Counted from the stretch's first letter, positions 43,506 to 51,905 are shown. The stretch: DNA of 64,000 bases from Larkinella sp051857545 (GCF_051857545.1 NZ_JBPZHB010000005.1:1-64000); one strand, 5' to 3'. Translations and numbers: made by a program. The notes: generated from the letters alone by a model not told the origin.

Positions 43506-44954
43506 TCACAGGTGAATATCGTACGCTTTTAGCTTGTTATAAAGGGTCTTACGGTCAATGTTCAGCACTTCGGCGGCTTTGGTTTTGTTGTAGCCGGTTT
43601 TCTCTAGAACTTTGATAATGGCCGCCCGTTCGGCATTTTCCGACACGGATTTAAGATTGTTGGCGGGAGCAACGGTCGAAACTGCCGAACCGTTTTCTTC
43701 CATCACATAGGTAGGAGAGATAATCTCATAGGGCAGGCAATCCAGCGTAATGAAATCGCCCTGTGACAGCAGAACGGCCCGCTTCACAACGTTCTGAATT
43801 TCACGCAAATTACCGTGCCAATAATATTCTTTTAGTTTATCTTTCACCTCATCGTCGAAGCCCAGGACATTTTTCTCCAACTGTTCGTTGGCGATTTCCA
43901 GAAAGTGGTCAGCAAAAAGCAGAATGTCGGCCTTGCGTTCACGCAGGGGAGCCAGCTCGATGCGGAATTCGTCCAGACGGTGGAAAATATCTTCCCGGAA
44001 ACGGCCCTGCCGAACGGCTTCGCGAAGGTCTTCGTTGGTAGCAACCAGAATGCGGACATCGACGACAATGTCGGTATTACTACCAATCCGGCGTATTTTT
44101 CGCTCCTGCAAAACGCGCAGGAGTTTGATCTGATTCTCATACGAGAGATTGCCAATCTCATCCAAAAACAACGTACCTCCGTTGGCATATTCGAAGCTGC
44201 CCATCTTATCAGACATCGCGCCCGTAAAAGCACCTTTGGTATGGCCAAACAGTTCACTCCCCGCCAGTTCTTTGGACAGGGCTCCGCAGTCGATGGCGAC
44301 AAACGGTTTACCGGCCCGCTTGCTTTTCTGGTGGATGGCATTGGCGACAAACTCCTTCCCCGTTCCGGTTTCGCCGGTGATGATCACCGACATGTTGGTA
44401 GGCGCAATGAGGTCGATGTGTTTCTGAAGCATTTCGGCCGACCGGCTTTTTCCGAAGATAAACCGTTTGCCACCACTGACGAGGGTGGCGGTTTTGGCGG
44501 CCCGGGCGGGCGGTTTTACCGGACTTGTTTCGGGCGTATCGTCCCCGTCGTCGGCAGAGGCAACGCCGATCGACCGGGCATCGGTCTTTTGGCTACGCCG
44601 GTCCAGGGCACTTTTGATAGTATACAGGATTTCGTCCGGAAAAAGCGGTTTGGTAACATAGTCATATGCACCGTGCTTCACCGTTTGCACCGCCATTCGA
44701 ACGTCGGAGTATCCGGTGATGATGATAACCGCCGTGGTAGGGTCGAGGATTTTTATCCGGCGTAACATTTCAAGACCATCGACATCGGGGAGCTTGAAAT
44801 CGCAGATAACCAGTTCGAACGGGTCTTTTCGCAGCAGAGTCAAGGCGTCATCTCCTCGTTGAACAGAAGCCGTCTTATATCCTTGTTTTGACAAAAATCG
44901 TTCTAAAAGCAGGCATATATCCGTATTATCGTCAACGATTAAGATTCTTTCCAT
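43506..44954 (-). CDS. NtrC-family sigma-54-dependent response regulator
   Basis: 482 residues. Receiver with Asp52 (LVICDFKLPDVDG), a linker, an AAA+ ATPase with Walker A GETGTGKE at 194-201 and the sigma-54-contacting loop GAFTGA at 241-246, and a Fis-type helix-turn-helix at the C-terminus (NKTKAAEVLNIDRKTLYNKL). The intact GAFTGA loop means it should drive transcription from -24/-12 promoters after binding upstream sites. Five sigma-54-like boxes with upstream TTTCTACA sites occur within 10 kb and are its likely targets. No dedicated kinase is adjacent; the receiver-kinase at 40.6-42.1 kb is a candidate partner. Confidence 0.94.
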   Translation of the reverse strand: MERILIVDDNTDICLLLERFLSKQGYKTASVQRGDDALTLLRKDPFELVICDFKLPDVDGLEMLRRIKILDPTTAVIIITGYSDVRMAVQTVKHGAYDYVTKPLFPDEILYTIKSALDRRSQKTDARSIGVASADDGDDTPETSPVKPPARAAKTATLVSGGKRFIFGKSRSAEMLQKHIDLIAPTNMSVIITGETGTGKEFVANAIHQKSKRAGKPFVAIDCGALSKELAGSELFGHTKGAFTGAMSDKMGSFEYANGGTLFLDEIGNLSYENQIKLLRVLQERKIRRIGSNTDIVVDVRILVATNEDLREAVRQGRFREDIFHRLDEFRIELAPLRERKADILLFADHFLEIANEQLEKNVLGFDDEVKDKLKEYYWHGNLREIQNVVKRAVLLSQGDFITLDCLPYEIISPTYVMEENGSAVSTVAPANNLKSVSENAERAAIIKVLEKTGYNKTKAAEVLNIDRKTLYNKLKAYDIHL

Positions 44955-45002
44955 AGAGGGACAGTTACAGCGCCCAGTTACTTAATGAGGGGATAAAGTT
45001 AA

Positions 45003-45368
45003 CTAAACTTGGATATATTGTAAAGCTTGTTCGATGGTCTTGCGATTAAAAGGTTTCCCGATAAAATAATCGGCTCCTTCCTGCGAAGCACGTTTGCGTT
45101 CCGCAATCCCATCAAAAGCGCTGATCATGATTACTTTCGTGTTGGTTGTGCTCGTTCGGATGTGAGACAACAATTCGAAACCAACGCCGTCGGGCAAACT
45201 CAAATCCAGAAATACCGCATCGTAAGCCTGTTGGGCCAATCGTTGACGACCCTCTTCCAGAAAGTTCGCGCAGGTCGGCTGATAACCCATTCGCTTTAAT
45301 AAACCGGAAAGCAATAGACAAATATCCGCTTCGTCGTCGACGATAAGTACTCGTTTCGTATTCGTCAT
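45003..45368 (-). CDS. Single-domain response regulator
   Basis: 121 residues from the ATG at 45368 (MTNTKRVLIVDDE). Receiver only: DDEADIC, phospho-acceptor Asp55 in AVFLDLSLPDGVG, Ser in MISAFDG and Lys in FIGKPFN. It lies 48 bp upstream of the NtrC-type gene on the same strand and is probably in its operon, perhaps as a phosphate sink or relay. Longer starts up to 45425 are less likely. Confidence 0.9.
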   Translation of the reverse strand: MTNTKRVLIVDDEADICLLLSGLLKRMGYQPTCANFLEEGRQRLAQQAYDAVFLDLSLPDGVGFELLSHIRTSTTNTKVIMISAFDGIAERKRASQEGADYFIGKPFNRKTIEQALQYIQV

Positions 45369-45628
45369 ATTTGATAATACCGGCTTATATTGACTCCCGG
45401 TTTGCCAGCCCCTCATGCTCTCCACAGTTTTGTCCCGTTTTCCATATTTCTACTATTACGTCGGATTAACCTATAGATAATAATGTGCCTAAAATTCACA
45501 CATCTTATCAAATCCCGCTCAGCAGTCCAATTTAACACAAAATTAATGCTTAGGTAATTAAAAAATAGCCAACCATTCCTCCAAAACGCCTGAATAAATA
45601 TTTTCCGGTTTTGCAATCAGATGTTTTT

Positions 45629-45668
45629 TTTCTACACTAATTTCTACACCTGTAGATTTTTCTCTACA
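45629..45668 (+). promoter_or_regulatory. Cluster of four TTTCTACA-like sites
   Basis: TTTCTACA at 45629-45636 and 45641-45648, TGTAGATT at 45651-45658 and TCTCTACA at 45661-45668, spaced 10-12 bp, i.e. about one helical turn. They lie 120-160 bp upstream of the sigma-54-like box at 45787, the position of enhancer sites. They could also serve the divergent receiver gene. Confidence 0.55.
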
Positions 45669-45786
45669 ACCGATCTTTTCCGGCTCTGATCTATACGAAT
45701 CAACAGGCAATCATTTTTCGAGGAAAGTTCCTACAAATCAATCAATTCTTGTATTTTTTGATGATAGTATATTTCGAACGAAGCAT

Positions 45787-45803
45787 TTGGCATAAGATTT
45801 TCA
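45787..45803 (+). promoter_or_regulatory. Sigma-54-like -24/-12 box
   Basis: TTGGCATAAGATTTTCA: GG at 45789-45790, ten bases, TC at 45801-45802. Apart from G to T in the -12 GC, it is close to the TTGGCACG-N4-TTGCA consensus. Predicted start near 45814, 46 bases before the ATG at 45860. Confidence 0.55.
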
Positions 45804-45859
45804 TACAAAGCAAGCAGAAGCATCGATTACTTAAACATTTTGACCTTGAACCGAACGCT

Positions 45860-46027
45860 ATGGGAAACTTACTTTACACAGTCGCAGTAATATTGATCAT
45901 TATCTGGGCTTTGGGTTTTTTTGGCATACTCGGTACCGGCATTGCAGGCAATAATTTAATCCACATCTTACTCGTAATAGCAATCGTTGCAATCCTCCTC
46001 CGCGTTATCCGCGGCAGGGGAGTCTGA
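45860..46027 (+). CDS. lmo0937-family small membrane protein
   Basis: 55 residues from the ATG at 45860 (MGNLLYTVAVILIIIWALGF by start). Two hydrophobic helices separated by a Gly-rich turn (GILGTGIAGNNLIHI), ending in a short basic tail (RVIRGRG). The pattern is that of the lmo0937 family of short membrane proteins that appear with stress genes in many bacteria. The function is unknown. The sigma-54-like box and site cluster upstream suggest stress induction. Confidence 0.85.
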   Translation: MGNLLYTVAVILIIIWALGFFGILGTGIAGNNLIHILLVIAIVAILLRVIRGRGV

Positions 46028-46053
46028 TATTCTCACATCATTTAAAAACGCCG

Positions 46054-46204
46054 TTGGCCTTTGGGCCAATAAAACATCGATACAATCGCTTCAAAAAGTA
46101 CGGGAAGCGATACGTTTAGGTTTAGGTGGTTTCATTTTAGGTTAAGTACAAGTTACGGTGGGTACGGAATCCCTGCATCAGATTTGAGTGCAGGGATTTT
46201 TTGT
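46054..46204 (+). ncRNA. Hairpin-rich transcribed stretch ending in a terminator
   Basis: After the lmo0937-like gene come three strong hairpins in a row: TTGGCC-TTTG-GGCCAA (46054-46069), ATCGCTTC/GAAGCGAT (46085-46111) and the terminator AATCCCTGCA/TGCAGGGATT (46168-46198) with a T-run. Three TTTAGG words lie between the second and third. The 150-nt gap before the terminator is longer than a plain 3' end, so it may be a structured 3' UTR or a small RNA. Confidence 0.4.
46168..46203 (+). terminator. Intrinsic terminator
   Basis: Perfect 10-bp stem AATCCCTGCA / TGCAGGGATT with an 11-nt loop followed by a T-run. Confidence 0.9.
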
Positions 46205-46306
46205 TATTTCCATTTCCGACCTCCCGCTCAATGCCGAATTTAATCCGTCACGTTCCGGGCCGAATCGACCAGCCTCACAAAACGTTCGGGGTCAAGCAGC
46301 AATTGG

Positions 46307-46325
46307 TTTCTACAGTTTGTAGAAA
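46307..46325 (+). promoter_or_regulatory. Perfect palindrome TTTCTACA-GTT-TGTAGAAA
   Basis: Two exact 8-bp half-sites around a 3-bp centre, 112-131 bp upstream of the sigma-54-like box at 46436. It is the best copy of the motif seen at 34108, 40492, 42632 and 45629-45668 and is the model for an NtrC-type enhancer site. Confidence 0.6.
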
Positions 46326-46435
46326 TTATTCCTCAATATCCCGAAAATGAGCTATTTTGAATAAACTCGAAAATAAAATTAAATTATACTGGTAATCAAT
46401 CGCTTAACTTATTATTTTAGAGCTAGCGATGCAGT

Positions 46436-46452
46436 GTGGTACGAATTTTTCT
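46436..46452 (+). promoter_or_regulatory. Sigma-54-like -24/-12 box before ytxH genes
   Basis: GTGGTACGAATTTTTCT: GG at 46438-46439, ten bases, TC at 46450-46451. TACG and TTTC fit the sigma-54 consensus with single changes. The predicted start near 46463 lies 49 bases before the ATG at 46512. Confidence 0.55.
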
Positions 46453-46511
46453 ATAAAGGCAATGTTATCCGCCGTGAGCGGTAGTTTTTCACTTAAACCG
46501 TTTGAAAGGTT

Positions 46512-46799
46512 ATGAAACCGAACTTCAGTGGACTGGTCGTTGCGATATTGACAGGTGCAGCCTTGGGTCTTTTATTGGCACCGCGCAGTGGGAAAGATAC
46601 CCGCAAGAAAATTACAAATGATTCTGATAAATTTCTGAAGGATCTACAGGACACCATCGCGAATGGATTCAACAGCATTCGCAATCAGTATGACGATGCC
46701 CGGGATAACCTGTCATCAAAATACAATGATGCCGTAGATACGGTAGCTTCCCGGACGAAAGGCGCGGTTGAACGGGTTGAACGCAATTCTAAACATTAA
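46512..46799 (+). CDS. YtxH-domain stress protein
   Basis: 95 residues. An N-terminal Gly-rich membrane helix (FSGLVVAILTGAALGLLLAPRSGKDTRKK, recognisable by the LLLAPRSG-DTR pattern) is followed by an amphipathic helical tail. YtxH-domain proteins are small stress-induced membrane proteins of unknown activity. The second YtxH gene follows after 50 bp and a terminator closes the pair. Confidence 0.88.
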   Translation: MKPNFSGLVVAILTGAALGLLLAPRSGKDTRKKITNDSDKFLKDLQDTIANGFNSIRNQYDDARDNLSSKYNDAVDTVASRTKGAVERVERNSKH

Positions 46800-46849
46800 T
46801 TACTTAATTTGCTACCTTCATACGTCGCAAACATAAATTAGGAAACACC

Positions 46850-47179
46850 ATGAAAAGTTCAAGAGATTTTCTGTTAGGGTTCATCACAGGCGTAGTAGCA
46901 GGCATTTTGACGGCCCCCAAGAGCGGCCAGGAAAGTCGGCAGTGGATTCAGGATGAAGCTGATAAACGCACGAAAGATCTTCAGGATCAATGGAACAAGG
47001 GCGTCGAGCAGGTGAAAACCCAGGTTGAGCAGGTGAAATCACAGGTGAACCAGTGGACCGGGAAACTGCAGGATGAAAGCGAAACCAAAAAAGAAAAGTT
47101 CAACGACAACGTCGACAACCTGGCCAACAAGGCACACAGTGGTGTAGATTCTGCCAAGCAGTCGCTCAAAGTCGACTAA
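46850..47179 (+). CDS. YtxH-domain stress protein (second copy)
   Basis: 109 residues with the same plan as the gene before it: a membrane helix (FLLGFITGVVAGILTAPKSGQESRQ by pattern GILTAPKSG) then a long, Lys/Gln/Val-rich helix with heptad-like VEQVKTQVEQVKSQVNQ, which predicts a coiled coil or apolipoprotein-like amphipathic helix. The two copies differ enough to be an old duplication. Likely co-transcribed with the first copy. Confidence 0.88.
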   Translation: MKSSRDFLLGFITGVVAGILTAPKSGQESRQWIQDEADKRTKDLQDQWNKGVEQVKTQVEQVKSQVNQWTGKLQDESETKKEKFNDNVDNLANKAHSGVDSAKQSLKVD

Positions 47180-47252
47180 GTGGACTGTTGGCCACGGGTT
47201 CAAACCGGGGCTTCCATCCCACTCATTTGATTTACTCAACGCTATGAAATAG

Positions 47253-47288
47253 AGCGAAACGTCGGTAATCCTGACGTTTCGCTTTTTT
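47253..47288 (+). terminator. Intrinsic terminator
   Basis: Perfect 11-bp stem AGCGAAACGTC / GACGTTTCGCT with a 9-nt loop and six T. It ends the ytxH pair. Confidence 0.92.
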
Positions 47289-47528
47289 GTTACTCAATTT
47301 ATCTGCAACTTGTGGTTGTCAATTCACCGGCAGATTTTGCCAAATGCCTAAAAAACGGCATTTCTACCAGCAGAATCGCGGTTTTCCAACAAAATCAAAC
47401 TGGTTTCAGGGGAAGCCAGAAAATAACTAAGTAGTTTTCTTTGATTTTTTGGAGAAATTTTAATGTCTATGCTGTAAACAACTATTATATTTGCATACTA
47501 ATTGTAGAAACAACATATTAAAGATATA

Positions 47529-47645
47529 GACCCGGTTGCTGATCGGGTCGCAACCAAAAACAGCCTAAGCCTGAACGGGCGGCTGTTTTTAAATGGTGTG
47601 GATATAGTCGGAAAGCTATTCGGGCAGTCTCGGATAGCTTTTTTG
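47529..47645 (+). ncRNA. Candidate structured RNA element, copy 1
   Basis: A hairpin AAAAACAGCC/GGCTGTTTTT (47556-47565 and 47581-47590) is followed by ATGGTGTGGATA (47593-47604) and a terminator hairpin AAAGCTAT/ATAGCTTT (47612-47619 and 47634-47641) with a T-run. Before it, GACCCG/CGGGTC and GGTTGC/GCAACC overlap and exclude each other, as in a switch. A -7-like TATATTTG lies at 47486-47493. The same layout recurs 200 bp later. Confidence 0.5.
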
Positions 47646-47739
47646 TTTTATATCCGTCCGGCTTTTCACCTGATTTTAACCTGTCTTTAACTTCGGTTTA
47701 ATCTACCCCCTCTACTTTTGACCATCAAATTTCCGCTGT

Positions 47740-47857
47740 AAGTCAGCTAGTTTCTTACAACAGGGAGGTTGAACTTCAAAGCTGATGCGAATTAGCTTTG
47801 AATGGTGTGGATAGGATGAAAAAAGCTGCCTGAACATATATTTCGGGTAGCTTTTTT
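47740..47857 (+). ncRNA. Candidate structured RNA element, copy 2
   Basis: The hairpin TTCAAAGCT/AGCTTTGAA (47775-47783 and 47794-47802) runs directly into ATGGTGTGGATA (47802-47813), then a terminator AAAAGCT...AGCTTTT (47821-47827 and 47849-47855). Copies 1 and 2 share the 12-base core and the AGCTTTTTTGTTTTAT end but not the hairpin sequences, i.e. structure is kept while sequence changes. A -7-like TACTTTTG lies at 47713-47720. It ends 70 bp before the response regulator gene and could attenuate it. Confidence 0.5.
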
Positions 47858-47927
47858 GTTTTATTGCGTTATATATGGTATTTCGACCTTGATTTATTCA
47901 CTTCGGGGTAAGCTAGTCTCAGCAAGT

Positions 47928-48605
47928 ATGAAAATTCTGGTAGTAGAAGACGAGCCTAAACTCGCTTCGTTCGTAAAAAAGGGCCTGGAAGAACAGTCGT
48001 TTGAGGTTGATGTGGCATTTGATGGGCAAATTGGACGAACGATGGCCCTGAGCAACAGTTATGATGTGATTGTCCTGGATGTGAATGTTCCGAAAATAAA
48101 CGGCTACGACCTGGCAAAATCGTTACGCTCCGAAAACATCAAAACACCCATTCTGATGCTGACGGCAATGGGTTCGCTCGATAATAAAGTGGCCGGTTTT
48201 GAAGCGGGTGCCGACGATTATCTGGTTAAACCCTTCGAGTTCCGTGAACTGCTGGCCCGGCTGCGCGCCTTAAGCAAACGAATGATCGACACGAGCCAGC
48301 AGTCGAACCTCCTGAAAGTAGCCGATCTGGAGCTGGATCTGAACGAAAAAATTGCCCGGCGGGGCGGCAAGCGAATTGAACTCACCGCCAAAGAATTTGC
48401 GTTGCTGGAATACCTGATGCGCAACCGGAGCCGGGTTGTTTCCCGAATCGACATCGCCGAAAAGGTGTGGGACATTCACTTCGACACCGGCACGAACGTC
48501 ATCGATGTGTATGTCAATTTCCTGCGCAAAAAAGTTGATAAAGACTTCCCGGTCAAACTCATTCATACCGTCATCGGGATGGGATATATGTTAAAAGAGG
48601 AATAG
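47928..48605 (+). CDS. OmpR-family response regulator
   Basis: 225 residues from the ATG at 47928 (MKILVVEDEPKL). Receiver with phospho-acceptor Asp51 (VIVLDVNVPKING) and Lys in LVKPFEFREL, then an OmpR winged helix (KEFALLEYLMRNRSRVVSR, NVIDVYVNFLRKKVD). It resembles CusR/CopR-type regulators. The kinase gene follows after 30 bp. It lies downstream of two terminator-bearing RNA elements. Confidence 0.93.
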   Translation: MKILVVEDEPKLASFVKKGLEEQSFEVDVAFDGQIGRTMALSNSYDVIVLDVNVPKINGYDLAKSLRSENIKTPILMLTAMGSLDNKVAGFEAGADDYLVKPFEFRELLARLRALSKRMIDTSQQSNLLKVADLELDLNEKIARRGGKRIELTAKEFALLEYLMRNRSRVVSRIDIAEKVWDIHFDTGTNVIDVYVNFLRKKVDKDFPVKLIHTVIGMGYMLKEE

Positions 48606-48635
48606 CGACCCGCAGTCTCCTTTCGCCTAACTGCC

Positions 48636-50051
48636 ATGAACATCAGAACCCGGCTAACTGTCCTTTTTGCGCTGCTGGTTGGTTCCATCATCCTGCTGTT
48701 TTCTCTCACCATTTATTATTTATTCGATCAGTACCGCGAACGGGAGTTTTATGACCGTCTCCGACAGAATGCGTTTGCAACCGCCCAGTTGTTGGAAAAT
48801 GTAGAGGTAAGGGGCATTACTGACAAAATGCTGCAGCAGATCGAACTGAATTACATGTCGCTCTACAAAGGACACGTGACCATCTTTTTGCCCGATAACC
48901 GGATTCTGCACTCGACCGATTCCAAACGGGAGGTAGTTTCTCTCCAATTTCTGGAACAGGTTCGGAATGGCAAGGAAATTTTCAGGCGCAACGGCATGGT
49001 GGAAACCCTCGGCGTCCGGTTTACCGACCGCCACAACCGCATCCTGGTGGTGGTGGCAACGGCCATCGACCGCTACGGTTTTACCAAAATTGAGTGGCTG
49101 CGGGATATTCTGGTCATTAGCTGGATCGTCAGCATGGGCATCGTGCTGCTGGCGGGGTGGTTTTTTGCCGGCGATGCACTCAAACCAGTTTCCGACATCA
49201 TCGATCAGGTCAACGATATTTCAGCCACCAACATCTACGCCCGGCTGCGCATCGGAAGTCCCAAGGACGAGCTGGCCAAATTGGCGGCAACGTTCAATGA
49301 AATGCTCGAACGACTGGAGCAGGCGTTTATTCTTCAGAAAAACTTCGTTTCCCATGCCTCCCATGAACTGCTCACCCCGCTGACGGTGATGATGGGTCAG
49401 GTCGATGTGGCACTGATGCAACCCCGCAAGGAATACGAATACAAACAGGCCCTGGAAAGTGTGCTGGAAGAAGGCAAAAAAATGAACAGCCTGGTCAACG
49501 GTCTGCTCGAATTGGCGCGGGTGAATGCCGACGCAGCCACGCTGTCGTTCAAACCGGTGCGGATCGACGAGGTGCTCTGGCAGGGGCGCAGCCGGTTGTT
49601 GCAAAAGAATGAAGAATACCGGATCGATATCGAATACGAAAAACTCCCCGGCAACGAAGAAGAACTGATTGTGATGGGCGAAGAATCCCTCCTGCAAATG
49701 GCTTTTCAGAACCTGATCGAAAACGGCTGTAAATATTCGAAAGACCGGCACATGGTGGTGACCCTAAACGCGGGCGAAGACGACATCAGACTGACGTTTA
49801 CCGACCACGGATACGGCATTCCGCCGGAAGACATTCCCCATTTGTTTGAGCCCTTCTTCCGTTCCGAAACCACCTCCGGCATCATCGGACACGGCATCGG
49901 GCTGGCCCTCACCCACCGCATCATTACCATCCACAAAGGCCAGATTCGGGTAGAGTCGGAAACCGGAAAAGGCACCTCCGTGGAAGTAACCGTACCGGTT
50001 CGAAAGATCATTACAACCGAAAAACCGGTAGCTTTTGAACTCGACGAATAA
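48636..50051 (+). CDS. HAMP-type sensor histidine kinase
   Basis: 471 residues. Membrane helices at about 7-29 and 158-180 flank a periplasmic sensor of 125 residues; a HAMP domain follows (ALKPVSDIIDQVNDISATNI), then His243 in FVSHASHELLTPLTVM, the N-box (FQNLIENGCKYS), DHGYGIPPED and HGIGLALTHRI. With the regulator before it, it forms a classic CusS/CusR-like pair. The next gene, an ion-translocating membrane protein, may be its target. Confidence 0.93.
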   Translation: MNIRTRLTVLFALLVGSIILLFSLTIYYLFDQYREREFYDRLRQNAFATAQLLENVEVRGITDKMLQQIELNYMSLYKGHVTIFLPDNRILHSTDSKREVVSLQFLEQVRNGKEIFRRNGMVETLGVRFTDRHNRILVVVATAIDRYGFTKIEWLRDILVISWIVSMGIVLLAGWFFAGDALKPVSDIIDQVNDISATNIYARLRIGSPKDELAKLAATFNEMLERLEQAFILQKNFVSHASHELLTPLTVMMGQVDVALMQPRKEYEYKQALESVLEEGKKMNSLVNGLLELARVNADAATLSFKPVRIDEVLWQGRSRLLQKNEEYRIDIEYEKLPGNEEELIVMGEESLLQMAFQNLIENGCKYSKDRHMVVTLNAGEDDIRLTFTDHGYGIPPEDIPHLFEPFFRSETTSGIIGHGIGLALTHRIITIHKGQIRVESETGKGTSVEVTVPVRKIITTEKPVAFELDE

Positions 50052-50148
50052 GCACAACGGGCCAATTTAACCCGTTTTTAACTTGACCTTAATTCACTTT
50101 TAACAGCGTTTCGTCACCTTTGACTTCAGAGTTACAAGCCACTTGTAC

Positions 50149-51834
50149 ATGGAGTCTGCTGTTTTCATCCTTACTGCTACAAGTAGCCTGGGCGTCTTTT
50201 TGTTCCGGGGGCAGACGAAGTATTACTTCAGCCTGTTTCTCCATATTCTCCTCATTGTTACGGCTTCTTCCTGGGCTTTCCGCGCACTGTCGGCCGGTAG
50301 GCTGATGCAATTCAATCTGCTGGAACGGGCCGGTTTGCTTTTACCCGTCAACATCGATAGCCTGTCGGCTTTTTTCCTGGGTGTCATCAGCCTGACCGTA
50401 CTCATGGGCGTGCTGTATGCCAACGGCTATCTGAAACTGTATCGGCAAATCCAATCGGACTGCCAACTGTCGTTTCATCACCTGGCACTCCTGTGGCTCC
50501 ATCTGTCTATGATTCTGGTTTGCACCCTGCGTGGCGGAACCGCATTTCTGGTTTCCTGGGAGCTGATGGCCGTGGCCGCATTTGGGTTGGTGGTTTTCGA
50601 GGGCGAACGGAAAGATATTTTAAAAACCGGTTATGCTTACCTGCTCCAGATTCAAATGGGGTTTGTGTTCATCCTGATGGCCTTGCTGATCGCCGGTTCG
50701 CAGGCGCATTCTTACGGTTTCGATAGCCTCAGTGCTTATTTCATGACCCACAAGCCATTACCGGTTTTTCTGCTGTTTTTTATCGGATTTGGCAGTTACG
50801 CGGGGTTCGTTCCCATGCATAGCTGGCTCCCTCAAACGCAGTTAACAGCACCATCCCACGTTTCAGCCATTCTATCCGGCGTACTGACCCAAATGGGCCT
50901 TTACGGCATTCTGCGGGTGCTAACGTATATCCATACCGATCTGGCTCCCATTGCCTTCTTCCTCCTTGGTTTTTCGCTCCTGTCGGGGTTGGTTGGCAGC
51001 CGGAACGCCTTTCTCCAACACGATGGCAAGAAATTGCTGGCCTACAACAGCATCACCAATACCGGAATCATCGGAATCGGAATCGGGGCCGGATTGGTGG
51101 GCATTGCTTTTAACCTTCCCGCCCTGGCAGCACTGGGGTTTACGGGGGGTATCTTACATATCGCCAACCATGCTTTGTCCAAGTCGCTGCTGTTTTTTGG
51201 CATCGGCTCCATTTACCGGGCTACGCACACCCGGAATATTGACCAGTTAGGCGGTTTGATCCGAACCATGCCGAAAACGTCGTTCCTATTCCTCCTCGGT
51301 GTGCTGGCGCTCTGCGGCTTGCCGCCCTTCAACGGTTTTGTGTCCGGATTTCTGATTTATTGGGGGCTGATCAAGGGCCTTACCCTGCATACCGACATGC
51401 TGAATCTGACGATCTGGGCGGTTTTTGCAGGGCTTATTCTGATCAGCGGCCTCACCGTAATGGGTTTCAGGAAAGTCTTTGAAACGGCATTTCTGGGGAC
51501 TTCCCACTCCGAATCCGCAGCGCACGCCAAAGAAGTACCCGATGACCTGCTGGTTTCCCCGTTGCTGGCAAGCCTTTCCATTCTGACAATCGGCATCTGG
51601 CCCACGTTTTTCCTGAAACTCACCGGCAACGTAGCCGCTCTGTACGTCACCGAACTCCAGGCCATCGACGCGGCTGTTCCCATGCTGGCGTATACCGGCA
51701 GTATGGGGGCCACACTGATCGGAGCCACGCTTTTTATCCTGTGGATTCGGACAAAACTGCAGAAGCCTATCCGCATCGATTATCATTCGCCCAACTCGTT
51801 TCGCAAACCCAAAAAAGAACACGAGTTTGGGTAA
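50149..51834 (+). CDS. Orphan ND5/HyfB-like proton-translocating membrane protein
   Basis: 561 residues from the ATG at 50149, with about 14 membrane helices. The core matches the proton-conducting transporter family of complex I (NuoL/NuoM), Mrp antiporters and HyfB: VNIDSLSAFFLG, Glu in LVSWELMAV, PMHSWLPQTQLTAPSHVSAILSG and IANHALSKSLLFF with its Lys. The partner subunits of Nuo, Mrp or hydrogenase complexes are absent. It may act alone or with a DUF2309-type partner, as in DAB inorganic-carbon pumps, but no such gene is in view. It lies 97 bp after the sensor kinase. Confidence 0.88.
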   Translation: MESAVFILTATSSLGVFLFRGQTKYYFSLFLHILLIVTASSWAFRALSAGRLMQFNLLERAGLLLPVNIDSLSAFFLGVISLTVLMGVLYANGYLKLYRQIQSDCQLSFHHLALLWLHLSMILVCTLRGGTAFLVSWELMAVAAFGLVVFEGERKDILKTGYAYLLQIQMGFVFILMALLIAGSQAHSYGFDSLSAYFMTHKPLPVFLLFFIGFGSYAGFVPMHSWLPQTQLTAPSHVSAILSGVLTQMGLYGILRVLTYIHTDLAPIAFFLLGFSLLSGLVGSRNAFLQHDGKKLLAYNSITNTGIIGIGIGAGLVGIAFNLPALAALGFTGGILHIANHALSKSLLFFGIGSIYRATHTRNIDQLGGLIRTMPKTSFLFLLGVLALCGLPPFNGFVSGFLIYWGLIKGLTLHTDMLNLTIWAVFAGLILISGLTVMGFRKVFETAFLGTSHSESAAHAKEVPDDLLVSPLLASLSILTIGIWPTFFLKLTGNVAALYVTELQAIDAAVPMLAYTGSMGATLIGATLFILWIRTKLQKPIRIDYHSPNSFRKPKKEHEFG

Positions 51835-51872
51835 CCCTCAATTATCTGTAATTTATTTAGGTTATTTCAGGT

Positions 51873-51905
51873 TCAGGCCGGTCGATTGACCGGCCTGACT
51901 TTTTT
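51873..51905 (+). terminator. Intrinsic terminator
   Basis: Perfect stem TCAGGCCGGTC / GACCGGCCTGA (51873-51898) with a GATT loop, then ACTTTTTT. Confidence 0.93.

Noticed and set aside
47529..47555. H-type pseudoknot formed by GACCCG/CGGGTC and GTTGC/GCAAC
   Set aside because: The connecting loops would have zero length, so the two stems can only be alternatives.
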